From contig CAZABC010000007.1 of the NCBI GenBank assembly GCA_964483405.1, positions 1-64,000 on the forward strand: a stretch of 64,000 nucleotides of DNA, given 5' to 3'. The position numbers and the translations under genes were made by a program. Below the pieces are notes generated by a model, which was not told the DNA's origin, searched no databases, and saw only the letters and a program-made list of their open reading frames with translations. This DNA comes from CAZABC01 sp964483405. GTDB taxonomy: Bacteria; Chloroflexota; Limnocylindria; Limnocylindrales; CSP1-4. Numbering within the stretch: the first letter of the stretch is position 1; each line of letters starts with the position of its first letter. Shown here one piece after another: positions 23,390-32,548 of the stretch.

Positions 23390-24550
23390 GTGAGCGTCCG
23401 CGGCAACGCCCCCGACCCGAACCTCGTCTGCCCGTTCGTCGCGCTCGAGGACGACCGTGACGGGCGATCGGGCCGGCCGGACCACCGGCACCGCTGCTAC
23501 GCCGAGGCTCGTCCCGCGCCGCGGGCGATCGCCCACCAGGACGCGTACTGCCTGTCCGCGAGCTTCGCGTCGTGCACGACGTTCCGCGACTGGGCTCGCC
23601 GGGAGGCCGCGGCCCTCCGCTCGCCGGCGCCCGAGCCGCCCGGCGCCGTTGCGGGTCCCGCGACCGCGGCCGCCGCGGCCGCGGTCGGACGGGACGCACC
23701 CGAGCCCTCGGTCGGCGACGCACGCCCCCGGCCGGGCGATCGTGACTGGGCCGCACCGCCGCCGTGGCTCGGCGGCCCGGCCGGCAGTGGCGAGGGGACC
23801 GACCGCGCGATCGACGAGGCCGGACCGGCCCGATCCATCGACGACGGACCGCCGGAGCGAGCCCCCGGGCCGCCGCCGCCGTCGTTCGTCGCCCGCAGCA
23901 CCGCGGATCGGTCGTCGACCCGCCCGACCGTCGACATCGACGACGAGCTCGAGACGATCGAGGGCGGCGGTGCGGACCCGGACCTCGACGACGAGCCCGG
24001 CCGCGAGCCGCCGATGCGCCGCTTCGGCCCGGCCGCGCGGGACTCCCGGCGCGATCGCCGCGCCGCGGTCCCCGAGCGCCGTCGTCCACCGGTCGATCCC
24101 GACGCCCCGGCCTGGGAGCGTCCGCGCCGGTTCGAGGCGTACCCGACGCTCCGGACGCGGGCCGGCATCCCGTCGATCCCGCCGATCGTGCTCGGGCTGC
24201 TCGGCCTCGGGCTCGTCGCGCTGATCCTGTTCTTCGTCCCGCCCCTGCTGCTCGGCCTGGGCGACGACGGGGCCGCGGCCACGCCGACGCCGAGCGCCGC
24301 GGTCAGCCCCTCGCCGACGGCCGAGCCCTCGCCCACGCCGACCCCGGCTCCGACGCCGTTCATCTACACGGTCAAGAGCGGCGACACCCTCAGCGGGATC
24401 GCCGCGCAGTTCGGGGTCAGCCTCGATGCGCTCATCGCCGCGAACGCGGAGACGCTCCCGGACCCCGACAAGCTCGATGTCGGCGACAAGCTGGTGATCC
24501 CGACCCCGCCGCCCGACGTCGTCCCGGGCGAGCCCTCGCCATCGCCCTGA
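23390..24550 (+). CDS. LysM-domain membrane protein with N-terminal Cys/His motif
   Basis: 386 residues. The N-terminal 65 residues carry regularly placed Cys14, His32, His34, Cys36, His49, Cys54 and Cys62 around CPFVALEDDRD and RCYAEARP, a pattern I associate with Chloroflexota LysM proteins, perhaps metal binding. A long Pro/Ala/Gly/Asp-rich region follows. A transmembrane helix lies at about 262-288 (IPPIVLGLLGLGLVALILFF), then a Thr-Pro linker, then one LysM domain (YTVKSGDTLSGIAAQFGV to KLVIPTPPP) near the C-terminus. The LysM domain would bind peptidoglycan or chitin-like sugars outside the cell. The GTG start is supported by TATCAT 6 bases upstream. Confidence 0.87.
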   Translation: MSVRGNAPDPNLVCPFVALEDDRDGRSGRPDHRHRCYAEARPAPRAIAHQDAYCLSASFASCTTFRDWARREAAALRSPAPEPPGAVAGPATAAAAAAVGRDAPEPSVGDARPRPGDRDWAAPPPWLGGPAGSGEGTDRAIDEAGPARSIDDGPPERAPGPPPPSFVARSTADRSSTRPTVDIDDELETIEGGGADPDLDDEPGREPPMRRFGPAARDSRRDRRAAVPERRRPPVDPDAPAWERPRRFEAYPTLRTRAGIPSIPPIVLGLLGLGLVALILFFVPPLLLGLGDDGAAATPTPSAAVSPSPTAEPSPTPTPAPTPFIYTVKSGDTLSGIAAQFGVSLDALIAANAETLPDPDKLDVGDKLVIPTPPPDVVPGEPSPSP

Positions 24551-24577
24551 CCCCGCCCGGCGGGCGGCGGCCCGGCG

Positions 24578-24910
24578 TCAGGTCCGGGGGGCGATGTTGA
24601 TCGCGGTGATCTTGCCGGCCTCGACGCGGAACGACGCGTCGATGTGCTGCGACAGCGCGCCCGGCCGGATGACGACGAGGTCGGCCTGGTAGGTGTTCCC
24701 GAGGTCGCGGACGTCGCCCGGGATCATCTTCAGCCCCTTGTCGCCGCGGAGGAACCAGCCCCCGACCCGCTCCGCGCCGCGCAACGTCTGCGCGCTGTCG
24801 CCGACGTGGACCCGCATCTCGACGGCGTCGTCGAGGAGCATGACGGCGGCCTCGCGCTCACCCGCGTTCAGCTGCTCGAAGAACAGCTCCATCGTGTCGA
24901 CAGCACCCAT
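24578..24910 (-). CDS. NTF2/SnoaL-like small protein
   Basis: 110 residues of the SnoaL/NTF2-like fold. MELFFEQLNAGEREAAVMLL is the first helix pair and DDAVEMRVHVGDSAQTLRGAER the following strand. A C-terminal strand pair ends ITAINIAP. The group includes isomerases and binding proteins; no catalytic residues can be assigned. The ATG at 24910 has TAGACT 6 bases upstream and no ribosome binding site, so it is probably leaderless. It follows the LysM gene convergently with 27 bases between stops. Confidence 0.8.
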   Translation of the reverse strand: MGAVDTMELFFEQLNAGEREAAVMLLDDAVEMRVHVGDSAQTLRGAERVGGWFLRGDKGLKMIPGDVRDLGNTYQADLVVIRPGALSQHIDASFRVEAGKITAINIAPRT

Positions 24911-24916
24911 GGCCCA

Positions 24917-24922
24917 AGTCTA
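24917..24922 (-). promoter_or_regulatory. -10 box (TAGACT), leaderless geometry
   Basis: TAGACT on the minus strand lies 6 bases before the ATG at 24910, with no Shine-Dalgarno sequence. Confidence 0.6.
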
Positions 24923-24945
24923 CCCGGCCGGACCCGGACGGCGCC

Positions 24946-26688
24946 TCAGAAGCTGCCGCCACCCCCGCCGCTGAAGCCGCCCCCGCCGCCGAACCCGCCG
25001 CCACCGCCACCACCCGAGGACGACGGCGCGTTGCCGACCGAGCCGAGGACGGCCAGCATCCCGCCGACGTTCGGGACGGCCGAGCCCGAGAAGATCGAGC
25101 CACCGCCACCGTCGGATCCGCCCCACGAGGCGCGGCCGCCCGAGTCCTCGGGGCCGTACCAGGCCGGGAACCAGACCGATCGCGCGTCGGCTCGACCCGC
25201 CTCGACGTCCTCGACCGACCGCCGGAGGACCCCATCCACCTCGTCGTTCAGCCCGAGGGCGACGCTCCAGACGAGCGCCTGGTCGGGGGTCTCGATCCAG
25301 GCGAGGCCCGCGCCGGCCACGACCTGGTCCATCGAGCGCGACTGGTCGAGCGTGCGCTGGAGCGTCCGCCGGTAGGCCGCCAGCATCGCCCGGATGGTCG
25401 CCCCCGGCAGGGTCCGGGCCGGCATGACCCAGCCGACGACGAGGGTGACGATCCCGGCGATCCCCACCGCGATCCCGACGACGAGGAGCCCCGAGAACTC
25501 GAGGAAGATGGCGGCGAAGAGGGCGATGCCGCCGACGACCATCTCGCCGATCCCGAGCGCGGTCCAGCGGCCGCGGACCTTGCCCGGCGCCTCCCTGAAC
25601 CAGCCCTGGCGGACGGCATGCTCCTCGAGCCGCTCGTCGAAGCCGGAGACGTCCTTCCCGAACGCCAGCAGCTCGTCGTCGGCGACGACGCCGAACGTGG
25701 CATGCGAGCGGAGCTTGGCGGCGGCGTATCGCTCGGCCTCGCTGAGCGGCCGCCGGTCGGCGAGCCGCTGGCGGGTCTCGGCCACCTCGTCCTCGAGCGG
25801 TGCCGGCTCGGTGACGACGGCGACCTTCTCGCCGATGCCCAGGATCCCGCCGCGTCGCTCGAAGGCGAGCGCACCGCGGCTGGCGAGGTCGAGGAGCGCC
25901 GTGGTGAGGGTCCGACGCGAGGACGCTCCGTCGAAGACGAGCGCTCCCGACGCCGCCGTCAGCTGGTCGGGCGGGGCCGGCATCAGGATCGAGGGGCTGT
26001 CGAGGAAGTACGGGTCGCGACCGAAGCGGACCCAGTGGAAGACCGCCCAGCCGGCGAGCAGCAGCCCGACGATCGGCGCCACGACGAGCCCGAGGACCGC
26101 GTTCCCGATCCGGGCCGCCTGGAGGACGGCCGCCGACTCGGGGGTCGCCGCGGCGTCGACCGCCCGGAGACCGGCGAGCAGCGCCCCGTCGTAGTCGGGC
26201 GGCGACTCGACGAGATACGGCAGCATCCGCTCGTCGAAGATCGCCGTCGTGTCACCGTCGGACAGGTAGGTGTTCCGGAACCCGTCGCCCGAGACGAAGA
26301 CGACCTCGCCGTGGATCCCGCTCGGGTCGATGTCGAAGAGCAGGACGAGGCCGTCGTCGAACCCGCCCCGGCCGACGCCCCACTGCGTGCCTAGCGCCGC
26401 GGCCTGCTGCTTCGCGATCGCCTGGTCCACGTCGTAGCCGACGTCCTGGCTGTAGGCGACGACCTGCGCTCCGACCCGCGCCTCGATGCCGTCGACGATC
26501 GCCTCGGCCTCGGCCTCGGCGGCGGCGGACCAGATGCCGGCGGTGTCGAAGACGTTCTGGCCCGGCACGGGCTCCGGGAACGGCGGCCCGGCGGCGTGCG
26601 CGCCGGCGGCGAGCGCGAGGAGCCCCCCGACGGCCGCCATGGCCAGGGGCATCCGGGGGGCGGCGCGCCGTGCGCTCGGTCGCTGCAT
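24946..26688 (-). CDS. Membrane protein with TPM (TLP18.3/Psb32) domain and DUF2207-like C-terminal region
   Basis: 580 residues. A signal peptide (MPLAMAAVGGLLALAAGAHA) is followed by a TPM domain: VFDTAGIWSAAAEAEAEAIV, GARVGAQVVAYSQDVG and FDDGLVLLFDIDPSGIHGEV. One transmembrane helix lies near residues 195-220, then a cytoplasmic region with winged-helix-like segments (TTALLDLASRGALAFERRG), and a pair of helices. The protein ends in a Gly-rich, Ser/Phe tail (FGGGGGFSGGGGGSF). Proteins of this layout are common in Gram-positive bacteria and Chloroflexota; their function is unknown. A TACGCT box lies 6 bases before the ATG. Confidence 0.87.
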   Translation of the reverse strand: MQRPSARRAAPRMPLAMAAVGGLLALAAGAHAAGPPFPEPVPGQNVFDTAGIWSAAAEAEAEAIVDGIEARVGAQVVAYSQDVGYDVDQAIAKQQAAALGTQWGVGRGGFDDGLVLLFDIDPSGIHGEVVFVSGDGFRNTYLSDGDTTAIFDERMLPYLVESPPDYDGALLAGLRAVDAAATPESAAVLQAARIGNAVLGLVVAPIVGLLLAGWAVFHWVRFGRDPYFLDSPSILMPAPPDQLTAASGALVFDGASSRRTLTTALLDLASRGALAFERRGGILGIGEKVAVVTEPAPLEDEVAETRQRLADRRPLSEAERYAAAKLRSHATFGVVADDELLAFGKDVSGFDERLEEHAVRQGWFREAPGKVRGRWTALGIGEMVVGGIALFAAIFLEFSGLLVVGIAVGIAGIVTLVVGWVMPARTLPGATIRAMLAAYRRTLQRTLDQSRSMDQVVAGAGLAWIETPDQALVWSVALGLNDEVDGVLRRSVEDVEAGRADARSVWFPAWYGPEDSGGRASWGGSDGGGGSIFSGSAVPNVGGMLAVLGSVGNAPSSSGGGGGGGFGGGGGFSGGGGGSF

Positions 26689-26694
26689 GCGGAG

Positions 26695-26700
26695 AGCGTA
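26695..26700 (-). promoter_or_regulatory. -10 box (TACGCT), leaderless geometry
   Basis: TACGCT on the minus strand lies 6 bases before the ATG at 26688, with no ribosome binding site. Confidence 0.55.
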
Positions 26701-26804
26701 GCGGTCCGCGTCCCGACGGGCGAGCGCCGGTCGGCCCGTCCGGCACTGGCGGGGTGGTCCGCCGCCGCTCGAGAATGATCGCCGCACGACGGAGGTGGTG
26801 AGCG

Positions 26805-27251
26805 ATGCCCGGCGACTCGAGCGCGGTGCCCTTCCCCGACCGCGCCGTCCCACCGACCGCGGCCGCGGCCGATATCGCCGTCGGGGCCGCCGGGCCCCAC
26901 TGGCGGCGGCTGACCGCCTGGTTCGCCGCGACGTACGGACTCGCCCCCGAGCCGGTCTGGTGGGGCCGCGACGGCTGGGCCCTCCGCTATCGGCGAAGCG
27001 GGAAGACGCTGACGACGCTCGTCCCGCGCGCCGGTGGGTTCACGGCCCTCGTCGTCATCGGCCCCGCGGTCGCCCCGGCGGTCGAGGCGCTCGAGCTGTC
27101 GGCGCCGACGCGCCAGGCGTTCGTGACGGCGACGGCGTACCCGGACGGGCGCTGGCTCTTCCTGCCGGTCGAGGACGAGGCGACGGTCGACGACGTCGAG
27201 CGGCTCGTCGCCTGCAAGTCGCGGCCCCCGCGTCGGGTGCGCCGACCGTAG
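26805..27251 (+). CDS. DUF3788 family protein
   Basis: 148 residues. The central part, PVWWGRDGWALRYRRSGKTL, TTLVPRAGGFTALVVIG and YPDGRWLFLPVEDEATVDDV, matches DUF3788, a family of small cytosolic proteins of unknown function. The N-terminal 30 residues are Ala/Pro-rich. A GGAGG sequence precedes the ATG by 9 bases. The gene converges on the LysA gene with 27 bases between stops. Confidence 0.85.
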   Translation: MPGDSSAVPFPDRAVPPTAAAADIAVGAAGPHWRRLTAWFAATYGLAPEPVWWGRDGWALRYRRSGKTLTTLVPRAGGFTALVVIGPAVAPAVEALELSAPTRQAFVTATAYPDGRWLFLPVEDEATVDDVERLVACKSRPPRRVRRP

Positions 27252-27278
27252 CCCGCGACCCCGCCCGCGCCCCCGCTG

Positions 27279-28568
27279 TCAGGCGAGCGAGGCGAGCGAC
27301 CCCCGCCGACGGGCGAGGGCGAGCCGCCCATCGGGCTCGAGGAGGACCTGCGGCGGCCGGGGCCGCCCGTTGTATGTCGAGGCGAGCGATGCGGCGTACG
27401 CGCCGGCGTCCCGGATCGCGACGACGTCGCCGCGGCGGAGCGGCGGAAGGTCGTGCCAGCCGAGGCTGTCGGTCGACTCGCAGATCGGCCCCTCGACGCG
27501 GGTCGGGACGCGGCCGGGGATCCCGGCTGCGCCGATCGCCGCGGGCCGGCCGAGCGAGGTCAGGGCGACGACGTCGTGGCGGCCACCGTACAGCGCCGGG
27601 CGGATCAGCTCGGTCATCCCGGCATCGAGGATCGCCTGCGGGCCGTCGCGGTCGCGCACGTGGAGGACCCGGGCGACGAGCCAGCCCGATCGGGCGACGA
27701 GCGCCCGCCCCGGCTCGACGGCCAGCCGCGTGGGTCGGCGGTCGGCGGGGATGGTCGCGACGAGCTCGCCGACGATCGCCGCGAACCGGGCCGGCGACGG
27801 TGCCGGGACGCCGAGCGGCAGGACCGGGAAGCCGCCGCCGACGTCGAGCGTGTCGAGCTCGGGACGCCGGGCCCGCAGGAGCGCGAGCAGCGCCAGCGCT
27901 CGCCGGACGGCATCCCGCCAGGCGTCGATCGCGCCGAGCTGCGAGCCGACGTGGAGGTGGATCCCCCGGAGCCGCAGGCCGGGCACCGTGCCGAGGCCCT
28001 CGATCGCCGCGCTCAGCTCGGACTCGGACATCCCGAACTTCGACGACGCGGCACCGACGGCGAGCCCGCCGATCGTCTCGGGCGAGACGGCCGGGTTCAG
28101 GCGGAGCAGGACGTCGACCGGCGAGCGTCCGTTGCCGAGCCCGGCGCGGCGGGCGAGCCGGGCAAGTGCCGCGAGCTCGTCGGCGGACTCGACGGCGACC
28201 CAGCGGAGCGGCTCACCTTGGGCAGAGGCCCGGACGACCGATCCGAGCGCCCGGTCCGTCTTGCCGACCCCCTCGAAGGTGATCCGTTCGTTCCCGAGAC
28301 CCGCCCGGCGGGCCGCTCGCCACTCGCCCGGCGAGACGACGTTCGCGCCGAACCCGTGTCCGGCCACGGCGGCGACGATCGCCGGGACGTCGTTCGCCTT
28401 GACCGAGAAGTGGCGCAGCCAGGGGTCGGGGAACGCCGCGACGACCGTCGCGGCATCGGTCGCGACGGTCGCGAGGTCGGTGACGTACGCCGGCGTCCCG
28501 AACCGACGCGCGGCGATCGCGAGCGACGGGGCGATCGCGGGGAGGCGATCGGCAGGCCCGTCGGTCAA
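27279..28568 (-). CDS. lysA: Diaminopimelate decarboxylase-like PLP enzyme
   Basis: 429 residues of the fold-type III decarboxylases that make lysine from meso-diaminopimelate. The PLP lysine is Lys57 in RHFSVKAND. HLHVGSQLG, the phosphate loop DVGGGFP, LAVEPGRALVARSG, CESTDSLGWHDLP (the Cys-Glu-Ser acidic loop) and GAYAASLASTYNGRPRPP (C-terminal Tyr) are all present. The TTG start at 28568 overlaps the stop of the holin-like gene by 4 bases (TTGA). A diaminopimelate-specific role is likely but not proven, since ornithine/arginine decarboxylase relatives share the fold. No other lysine pathway gene is adjacent. Confidence 0.88.
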   Translation of the reverse strand: MTDGPADRLPAIAPSLAIAARRFGTPAYVTDLATVATDAATVVAAFPDPWLRHFSVKANDVPAIVAAVAGHGFGANVVSPGEWRAARRAGLGNERITFEGVGKTDRALGSVVRASAQGEPLRWVAVESADELAALARLARRAGLGNGRSPVDVLLRLNPAVSPETIGGLAVGAASSKFGMSESELSAAIEGLGTVPGLRLRGIHLHVGSQLGAIDAWRDAVRRALALLALLRARRPELDTLDVGGGFPVLPLGVPAPSPARFAAIVGELVATIPADRRPTRLAVEPGRALVARSGWLVARVLHVRDRDGPQAILDAGMTELIRPALYGGRHDVVALTSLGRPAAIGAAGIPGRVPTRVEGPICESTDSLGWHDLPPLRRGDVVAIRDAGAYAASLASTYNGRPRPPQVLLEPDGRLALARRRGSLASLA

Positions 28569-28951
28569 CGTCGCGGGACGACCATGGCGATGAGGCCGCT
28601 CGTGATCCCGAGGACCGCCGACGCGACGAAGGCGACCCCGAGCGTCTCCGCCGTGAGGTCCGGCGGGAACCCGCCGACCGTGAACCCGAGATCGAGCTGG
28701 CCGGCCAGCCAGGCGGCCCCGAGGAGCAGGACCATGTTCAGGACGAACCCGAACAGCCCGAAGGTCAGGAACCTGAGCGGCAGGCTCAGCGCCCTGACGA
28801 TCGGCCCGACGAGCCCGTTCGCGACACCGACGATCCCGACGACCGCGGCGAGCTGCACCGGGTCCTCCGGCAGGGTCAGCCCGTCCATGACCTGCGCCGT
28901 GATGAGCAGCGCGATCCCGGTCACGACCAGGCCGAGCAGGAAGGAGATCAT
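28565..28951 (-). CDS. Phage holin family IV-like four-helix membrane protein
   Basis: 128 residues with four hydrophobic helices: SFLLGLVVTGIALLITAQVM, VQLAAVVGIVGVANGLVG, LRFLTFGLFGFVLNMVLLLG and LGVAFVASAVLGITSGLIA. It corresponds to the mycobacterial four-TM holin superfamily (DUF419/phage_holin_4_2), which is chromosomal in many bacteria and not necessarily viral. Nothing phage-like is nearby. A TACCAT box and a GGAGG ribosome binding site precede the ATG. Its stop overlaps the lysA start by 4 bases. Confidence 0.85.
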   Translation of the reverse strand: MISFLLGLVVTGIALLITAQVMDGLTLPEDPVQLAAVVGIVGVANGLVGPIVRALSLPLRFLTFGLFGFVLNMVLLLGAAWLAGQLDLGFTVGGFPPDLTAETLGVAFVASAVLGITSGLIAMVVPRR

Positions 28952-29005
28952 CGGCCGTCCTCCGTGCGTGCGCCCCGATGGTACGCCCAGGCCGCGAGCC
29001 CGGGC

Positions 29006-29105
29006 NNNNNNNNNNNNNNNNNNNNNNNNNNNNNNNNNNNNNNNNNNNNNNNNNNNNNNNNNNNNNNNNNNNNNNNNNNNNNNNNNNNNNNNNNNNNNNN
29101 NNNNN
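29006..29105. other. Assembly gap of 100 N
   Basis: Exactly 100 undetermined bases between the GH13 gene and the holin-like gene. The real distance and content are unknown, so the promoter region of the holin-lysA operon may be incomplete. Confidence 0.99.
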
Positions 29106-29127
29106 CCGGGCTCCCGGTCCGCGCGGG

Positions 29128-32100
29128 CTACTCGGCGTCGCTCGTCGCGAGCCGGCGCCGGATCTCGTCGAGCCGGTAGCCGGCGGCCTCGCCGGCGGCG
29201 GTGAGCTCGTCCCGCATCCGCGCCGCCCGATCGGGGTCGACGCCATCGACGAGGGCGAGCAGGTAGGCCCAGCGGACCGTCTCGTCCCAGCCGTCCCGAT
29301 CGACCCAGTCGACGCCGTCCCACCGGTTGAGGCCGATGAGCGTCGCTGCCGGGCCCGCGGTCCAGGCGTCGAGGACCGCGAGCGCCGTCGGGTCGCCGGT
29401 CGCCCCCGGACCGGCCGGCGCCTCGAGAGGCGCCTCGGTCGGTGTCATCGCCGGCGCCTCGCCCGTAGCCGCGGCAGGCAGGTCCCCCGTCGACCTGAGC
29501 GCGAGGAGGCGGCCGACGCGCGCCCCCGCGGTCGCGGCGGCCTCCCGCTCGAGGCCGGCGTCGGCGAACGCGCCGGCGATGACGGGTTCGAGGAGGAGCG
29601 TCTCGGCGACGTCGGGCCGATCGAGCGGCTCGATGAGCGACCAGCCGGCCAGCGCCGCTCGGCCGGCGGGGTCGGCGAGCTCCCGCGGGGTCGCGGCCGG
29701 CCGGCCGGCGGCGAGCGCCGCGATGCGCGCCAGGCGATCCTCGGCGACCGTTCGCCAGCGGTTCGGGTCGACGTCGATCCCGACCTCGCCGAGGACGGCG
29801 CCGAGGTCCTCGACCGGCGCCGCGAGCACCCCGGGCGTAGGCGCCCGACCGTCGCGGATGAGCCCGAGCACGACGAGGTCGCCGAGGAGCGAGCCGGCCG
29901 CGGCGTGGACGGGGGCCAGCTCGGCGAGCCGGAGCTCGCCCTCGAGGGAGGGGACGCCCGCGCCACCAAGCCGCTCGGCGAGCGCCGACCAGCGGCCCGC
30001 CGCGTCGTCGCGGACCTCGGCGACGTCGAGCAGGACCCGGCGCTCGTACGCCCGAAGCTCGAGCCGCAGGCCGCGCGCCCGGATCGTCGCGGCCGACCAG
30101 AGGTGCTCGAGCCCGGTCGCCAGGTCGCGGGCCCGGACGAGGACGGCCGGATCGTCGGGCAGCCCCCAGGCCTCGCCGAGCGTCGTCCGGGCGAGGCGGG
30201 TGCCGCCCGCGCCGTCCGGCGTCGCGTACGCGACGGACCCGTGGATCCGGCCGGCCGTCTCGGCGAAGCGGTTGTGGTAGGCGACGAGCGAGCGGCTCGG
30301 CCCGTGCCCGTTCGAATAGGCGTAGACGTGCTCCTCGACGGCGCCGTCGTCGCGGACCAGGTCGTACAGGCGGAAGTCGCGGACCTCGGCGAACTGGGCC
30401 CGCCGGTGGAAGAGCGGGAAGAGGTACCGCTCGTGCTGCTCGACGAGCCACTGGTCGGGCGTCTCGTCGCGGTACGCCCGGCGGTACTCCATGCCGTACT
30501 TCTCGCTGAAGCCCTCGACCTGGCCATGGCCGAGCATCGGGAGTCCCGGCAGCGTCGCCATGACCGTCGCGATCCCGAGGTACTTGTCGCCCTTGCCGAA
30601 CTGCTCGACCGCGGTCCTCTCGTCGGGGTTGTTCATGAAGTTGACGTACCGCTTGAGGATCTCGGGGTCGAACTCGAGCGTGTCGCGGATCGCCTTCCGA
30701 TAGCCCGCGTCGTCCTCGTCGCGGAGCATGTGCATGAACGCGCTGTTGTAGACGCGGTGCATCCCGAGCGTCCGGACGAAGTACCCCTCCATCAGCCAGA
30801 ACGCCTCGGCGAGGAGGAGCGTGTCGGGTGCCTCGGCCGCGACCCGGTCGACGACCTCGCGCCAGAACTCCTGCGGCATCGCCGCCTCGAAGGCCTCCCG
30901 CGGCATCGCCCGCTCCGCCCGCGAGGGGATCGACCCGGTCGCCCCGGGGGTCGGGAACCACAGCCGCTGGACGTGCCGCTTCGCGAGGGTCATCGCGGCG
31001 TCGAAGCGGATGATCGGGAAGCGCCGGGCGACGTCGAGGATCGTCGCGATGACGGCCTCGCGGACCTCGGCCCGCGAGTAGTCGAGCTGGGCGGTGTCGT
31101 TCCACGGCATCGAGGTCCCGTCGTTGCCGTGGTAGATGTAGCGGACGTCGCCGGTCGCGGTGTCGACGCGCTGGAAGACGACCGCGGCGTCGGTGCCCTC
31201 CCAGTAGTGGTCCTCGATCCGGACGGCGACCCGGTCGTCGTCGGACAGGTCCGGCCCGTCGAACGAGTAGGCCGGGTACGGCGGCTCCGCCAGCGACAGG
31301 AACCGCTCGGGGTGCCGGATGACCCAGCGCGAGTCGATCCCCATGTGGTTGGGGACCATATCGGACGCCAGCCGGATCCCGCGCGACCAGGCCCGCTCGC
31401 TGAGGTTCGCCCAGGCGGGCTCCCCGCCGAGCTCGTTCGCGATCGCATAGTCGTCGAGCGAGTAGGCCGACGCCGCCGCCTCGGGGTTGCCGCGCAACCG
31501 CTTGATCCGCTCCGAGGCCCGGCTCCGCTCCCACAGCCCGATGAGCCAGAGGCCCGTCACGCCCCAGCGGGCGAGCGTGTCGAGCTCCTCGTCCGGGATC
31601 GCATCGAGGGTCCGGATGTCCCGCCCGTAGCGGCGCGAGAGCTGGTCGAGCCACACGTGGGTGCTCTTGGCGATGAGGACGAGGCGCGGCATCCAGTCAC
31701 GGTCCTCGCTGAACCGGACCGGGTCGATCGCGTCGCCGAGCCCCGGCGCCTCGGGTGTGCCAGGTCCGCCGGGTCCGCCGAACCGCTGGTGGAGCGCCCG
31801 CTCCTCCTCGTCGATGACGCCGACCAGGAGGGCCGCCTCGTCGAGGAGCGCGTCGACGTCGGCGCCGAGCATGCCGCGCCATCGCTCGCGAACGAACCGG
31901 AGCTGGCCGACGAGCGATGTCGGCGCGGCTCGCGCCGGCGCGCGGAGCAGCTCGAGGAGCGTCTCGCCGCCCTCGCCGACGGCGGGGCCGTCGGCGGCCG
32001 CCGCCTCGATCGCGGCGAGGAGCCGCTCGCCGACCGGCCCGCCGACGACCGGCCGGTCGTCGAAGAGCCAGCGGTACGGTTCGGCGGCCGGGTTCTCGTT

Positions 32101-32481
32101 GGCGACCCGGACGAGGAGCAGCTCCTCGAGCGGCGGCGCGCCGGCCGCGGCGAGGGGGAACTCGCGATCGAACGCCGCCCCGACCTGCTCGGCCGCCGGT
32201 CGCCCGGCGCGCTCGGCCGCCGCCCTGGCGAGCGCCGGGAGCCCGGCCGCCGGGTCGCGCTCGGCGAGTCGGACCGAGACGAGGTGGAGGATCCGGTGGA
32301 GCAGCCCGATCGCCGCGAGCTCGCCGGCGAGGGCCGGCGCCCCCGGCTGCCGGGCGACGATCGCGGCACCAAGCCGGCGGGTCGTCGCGAGGTCGGTCCC
32401 GAAGCCGTCGGTCGCGACCCGGTCGGACGGGGCGACGGCGAGGCGGTCGCGGGCGTCGCGGGCGATGGGCATCCCGTTCAC
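29128..32481 (-). CDS. Large GH13 alpha-amylase family protein
   Basis: About 1117 residues. The first 290 residues are helical and precede the GH13 barrel. Barrel motifs: IRLASDMVPNHMGIDSRW (region I), FPIIRFDAAMTLAKRHVQ with the nucleophile Asp (region II), DTLLLAEAFWLMEGYFVR with the acid Glu (region III), and FMNNPDERTAVEQFGKGD in place of the usual His-Asp (region IV). A 350-residue Ala-rich C-terminal region follows. It may act on alpha-1,4 glucans, fitting the neighbouring glycogen genes. The GTG start at 32481 has GATGCT 6 bases upstream; an ATG at 32472 is the alternative. Confidence 0.88.
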   Translation of the reverse strand: MNGMPIARDARDRLAVAPSDRVATDGFGTDLATTRRLGAAIVARQPGAPALAGELAAIGLLHRILHLVSVRLAERDPAAGLPALARAAAERAGRPAAEQVGAAFDREFPLAAAGAPPLEELLLVRVANENPAAEPYRWLFDDRPVVGGPVGERLLAAIEAAAADGPAVGEGGETLLELLRAPARAAPTSLVGQLRFVRERWRGMLGADVDALLDEAALLVGVIDEEERALHQRFGGPGGPGTPEAPGLGDAIDPVRFSEDRDWMPRLVLIAKSTHVWLDQLSRRYGRDIRTLDAIPDEELDTLARWGVTGLWLIGLWERSRASERIKRLRGNPEAAASAYSLDDYAIANELGGEPAWANLSERAWSRGIRLASDMVPNHMGIDSRWVIRHPERFLSLAEPPYPAYSFDGPDLSDDDRVAVRIEDHYWEGTDAAVVFQRVDTATGDVRYIYHGNDGTSMPWNDTAQLDYSRAEVREAVIATILDVARRFPIIRFDAAMTLAKRHVQRLWFPTPGATGSIPSRAERAMPREAFEAAMPQEFWREVVDRVAAEAPDTLLLAEAFWLMEGYFVRTLGMHRVYNSAFMHMLRDEDDAGYRKAIRDTLEFDPEILKRYVNFMNNPDERTAVEQFGKGDKYLGIATVMATLPGLPMLGHGQVEGFSEKYGMEYRRAYRDETPDQWLVEQHERYLFPLFHRRAQFAEVRDFRLYDLVRDDGAVEEHVYAYSNGHGPSRSLVAYHNRFAETAGRIHGSVAYATPDGAGGTRLARTTLGEAWGLPDDPAVLVRARDLATGLEHLWSAATIRARGLRLELRAYERRVLLDVAEVRDDAAGRWSALAERLGGAGVPSLEGELRLAELAPVHAAAGSLLGDLVVLGLIRDGRAPTPGVLAAPVEDLGAVLGEVGIDVDPNRWRTVAEDRLARIAALAAGRPAATPRELADPAGRAALAGWSLIEPLDRPDVAETLLLEPVIAGAFADAGLEREAAATAGARVGRLLALRSTGDLPAAATGEAPAMTPTEAPLEAPAGPGATGDPTALAVLDAWTAGPAATLIGLNRWDGVDWVDRDGWDETVRWAYLLALVDGVDPDRAARMRDELTAAGEAAGYRLDEIRRRLATSDAE

Positions 32482-32548
32482 CCGCGTAGCATCGCACGGC
32501 GGCCGACGTGCCCGGCGAGCCGACGTGCCCGGCGAGCCGGCGCGGGCG

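Noticed and set aside
28565..28951. Prophage remnant indicated by a holin-like gene
   Set aside because: The family is commonly chromosomal and no other phage gene is nearby.
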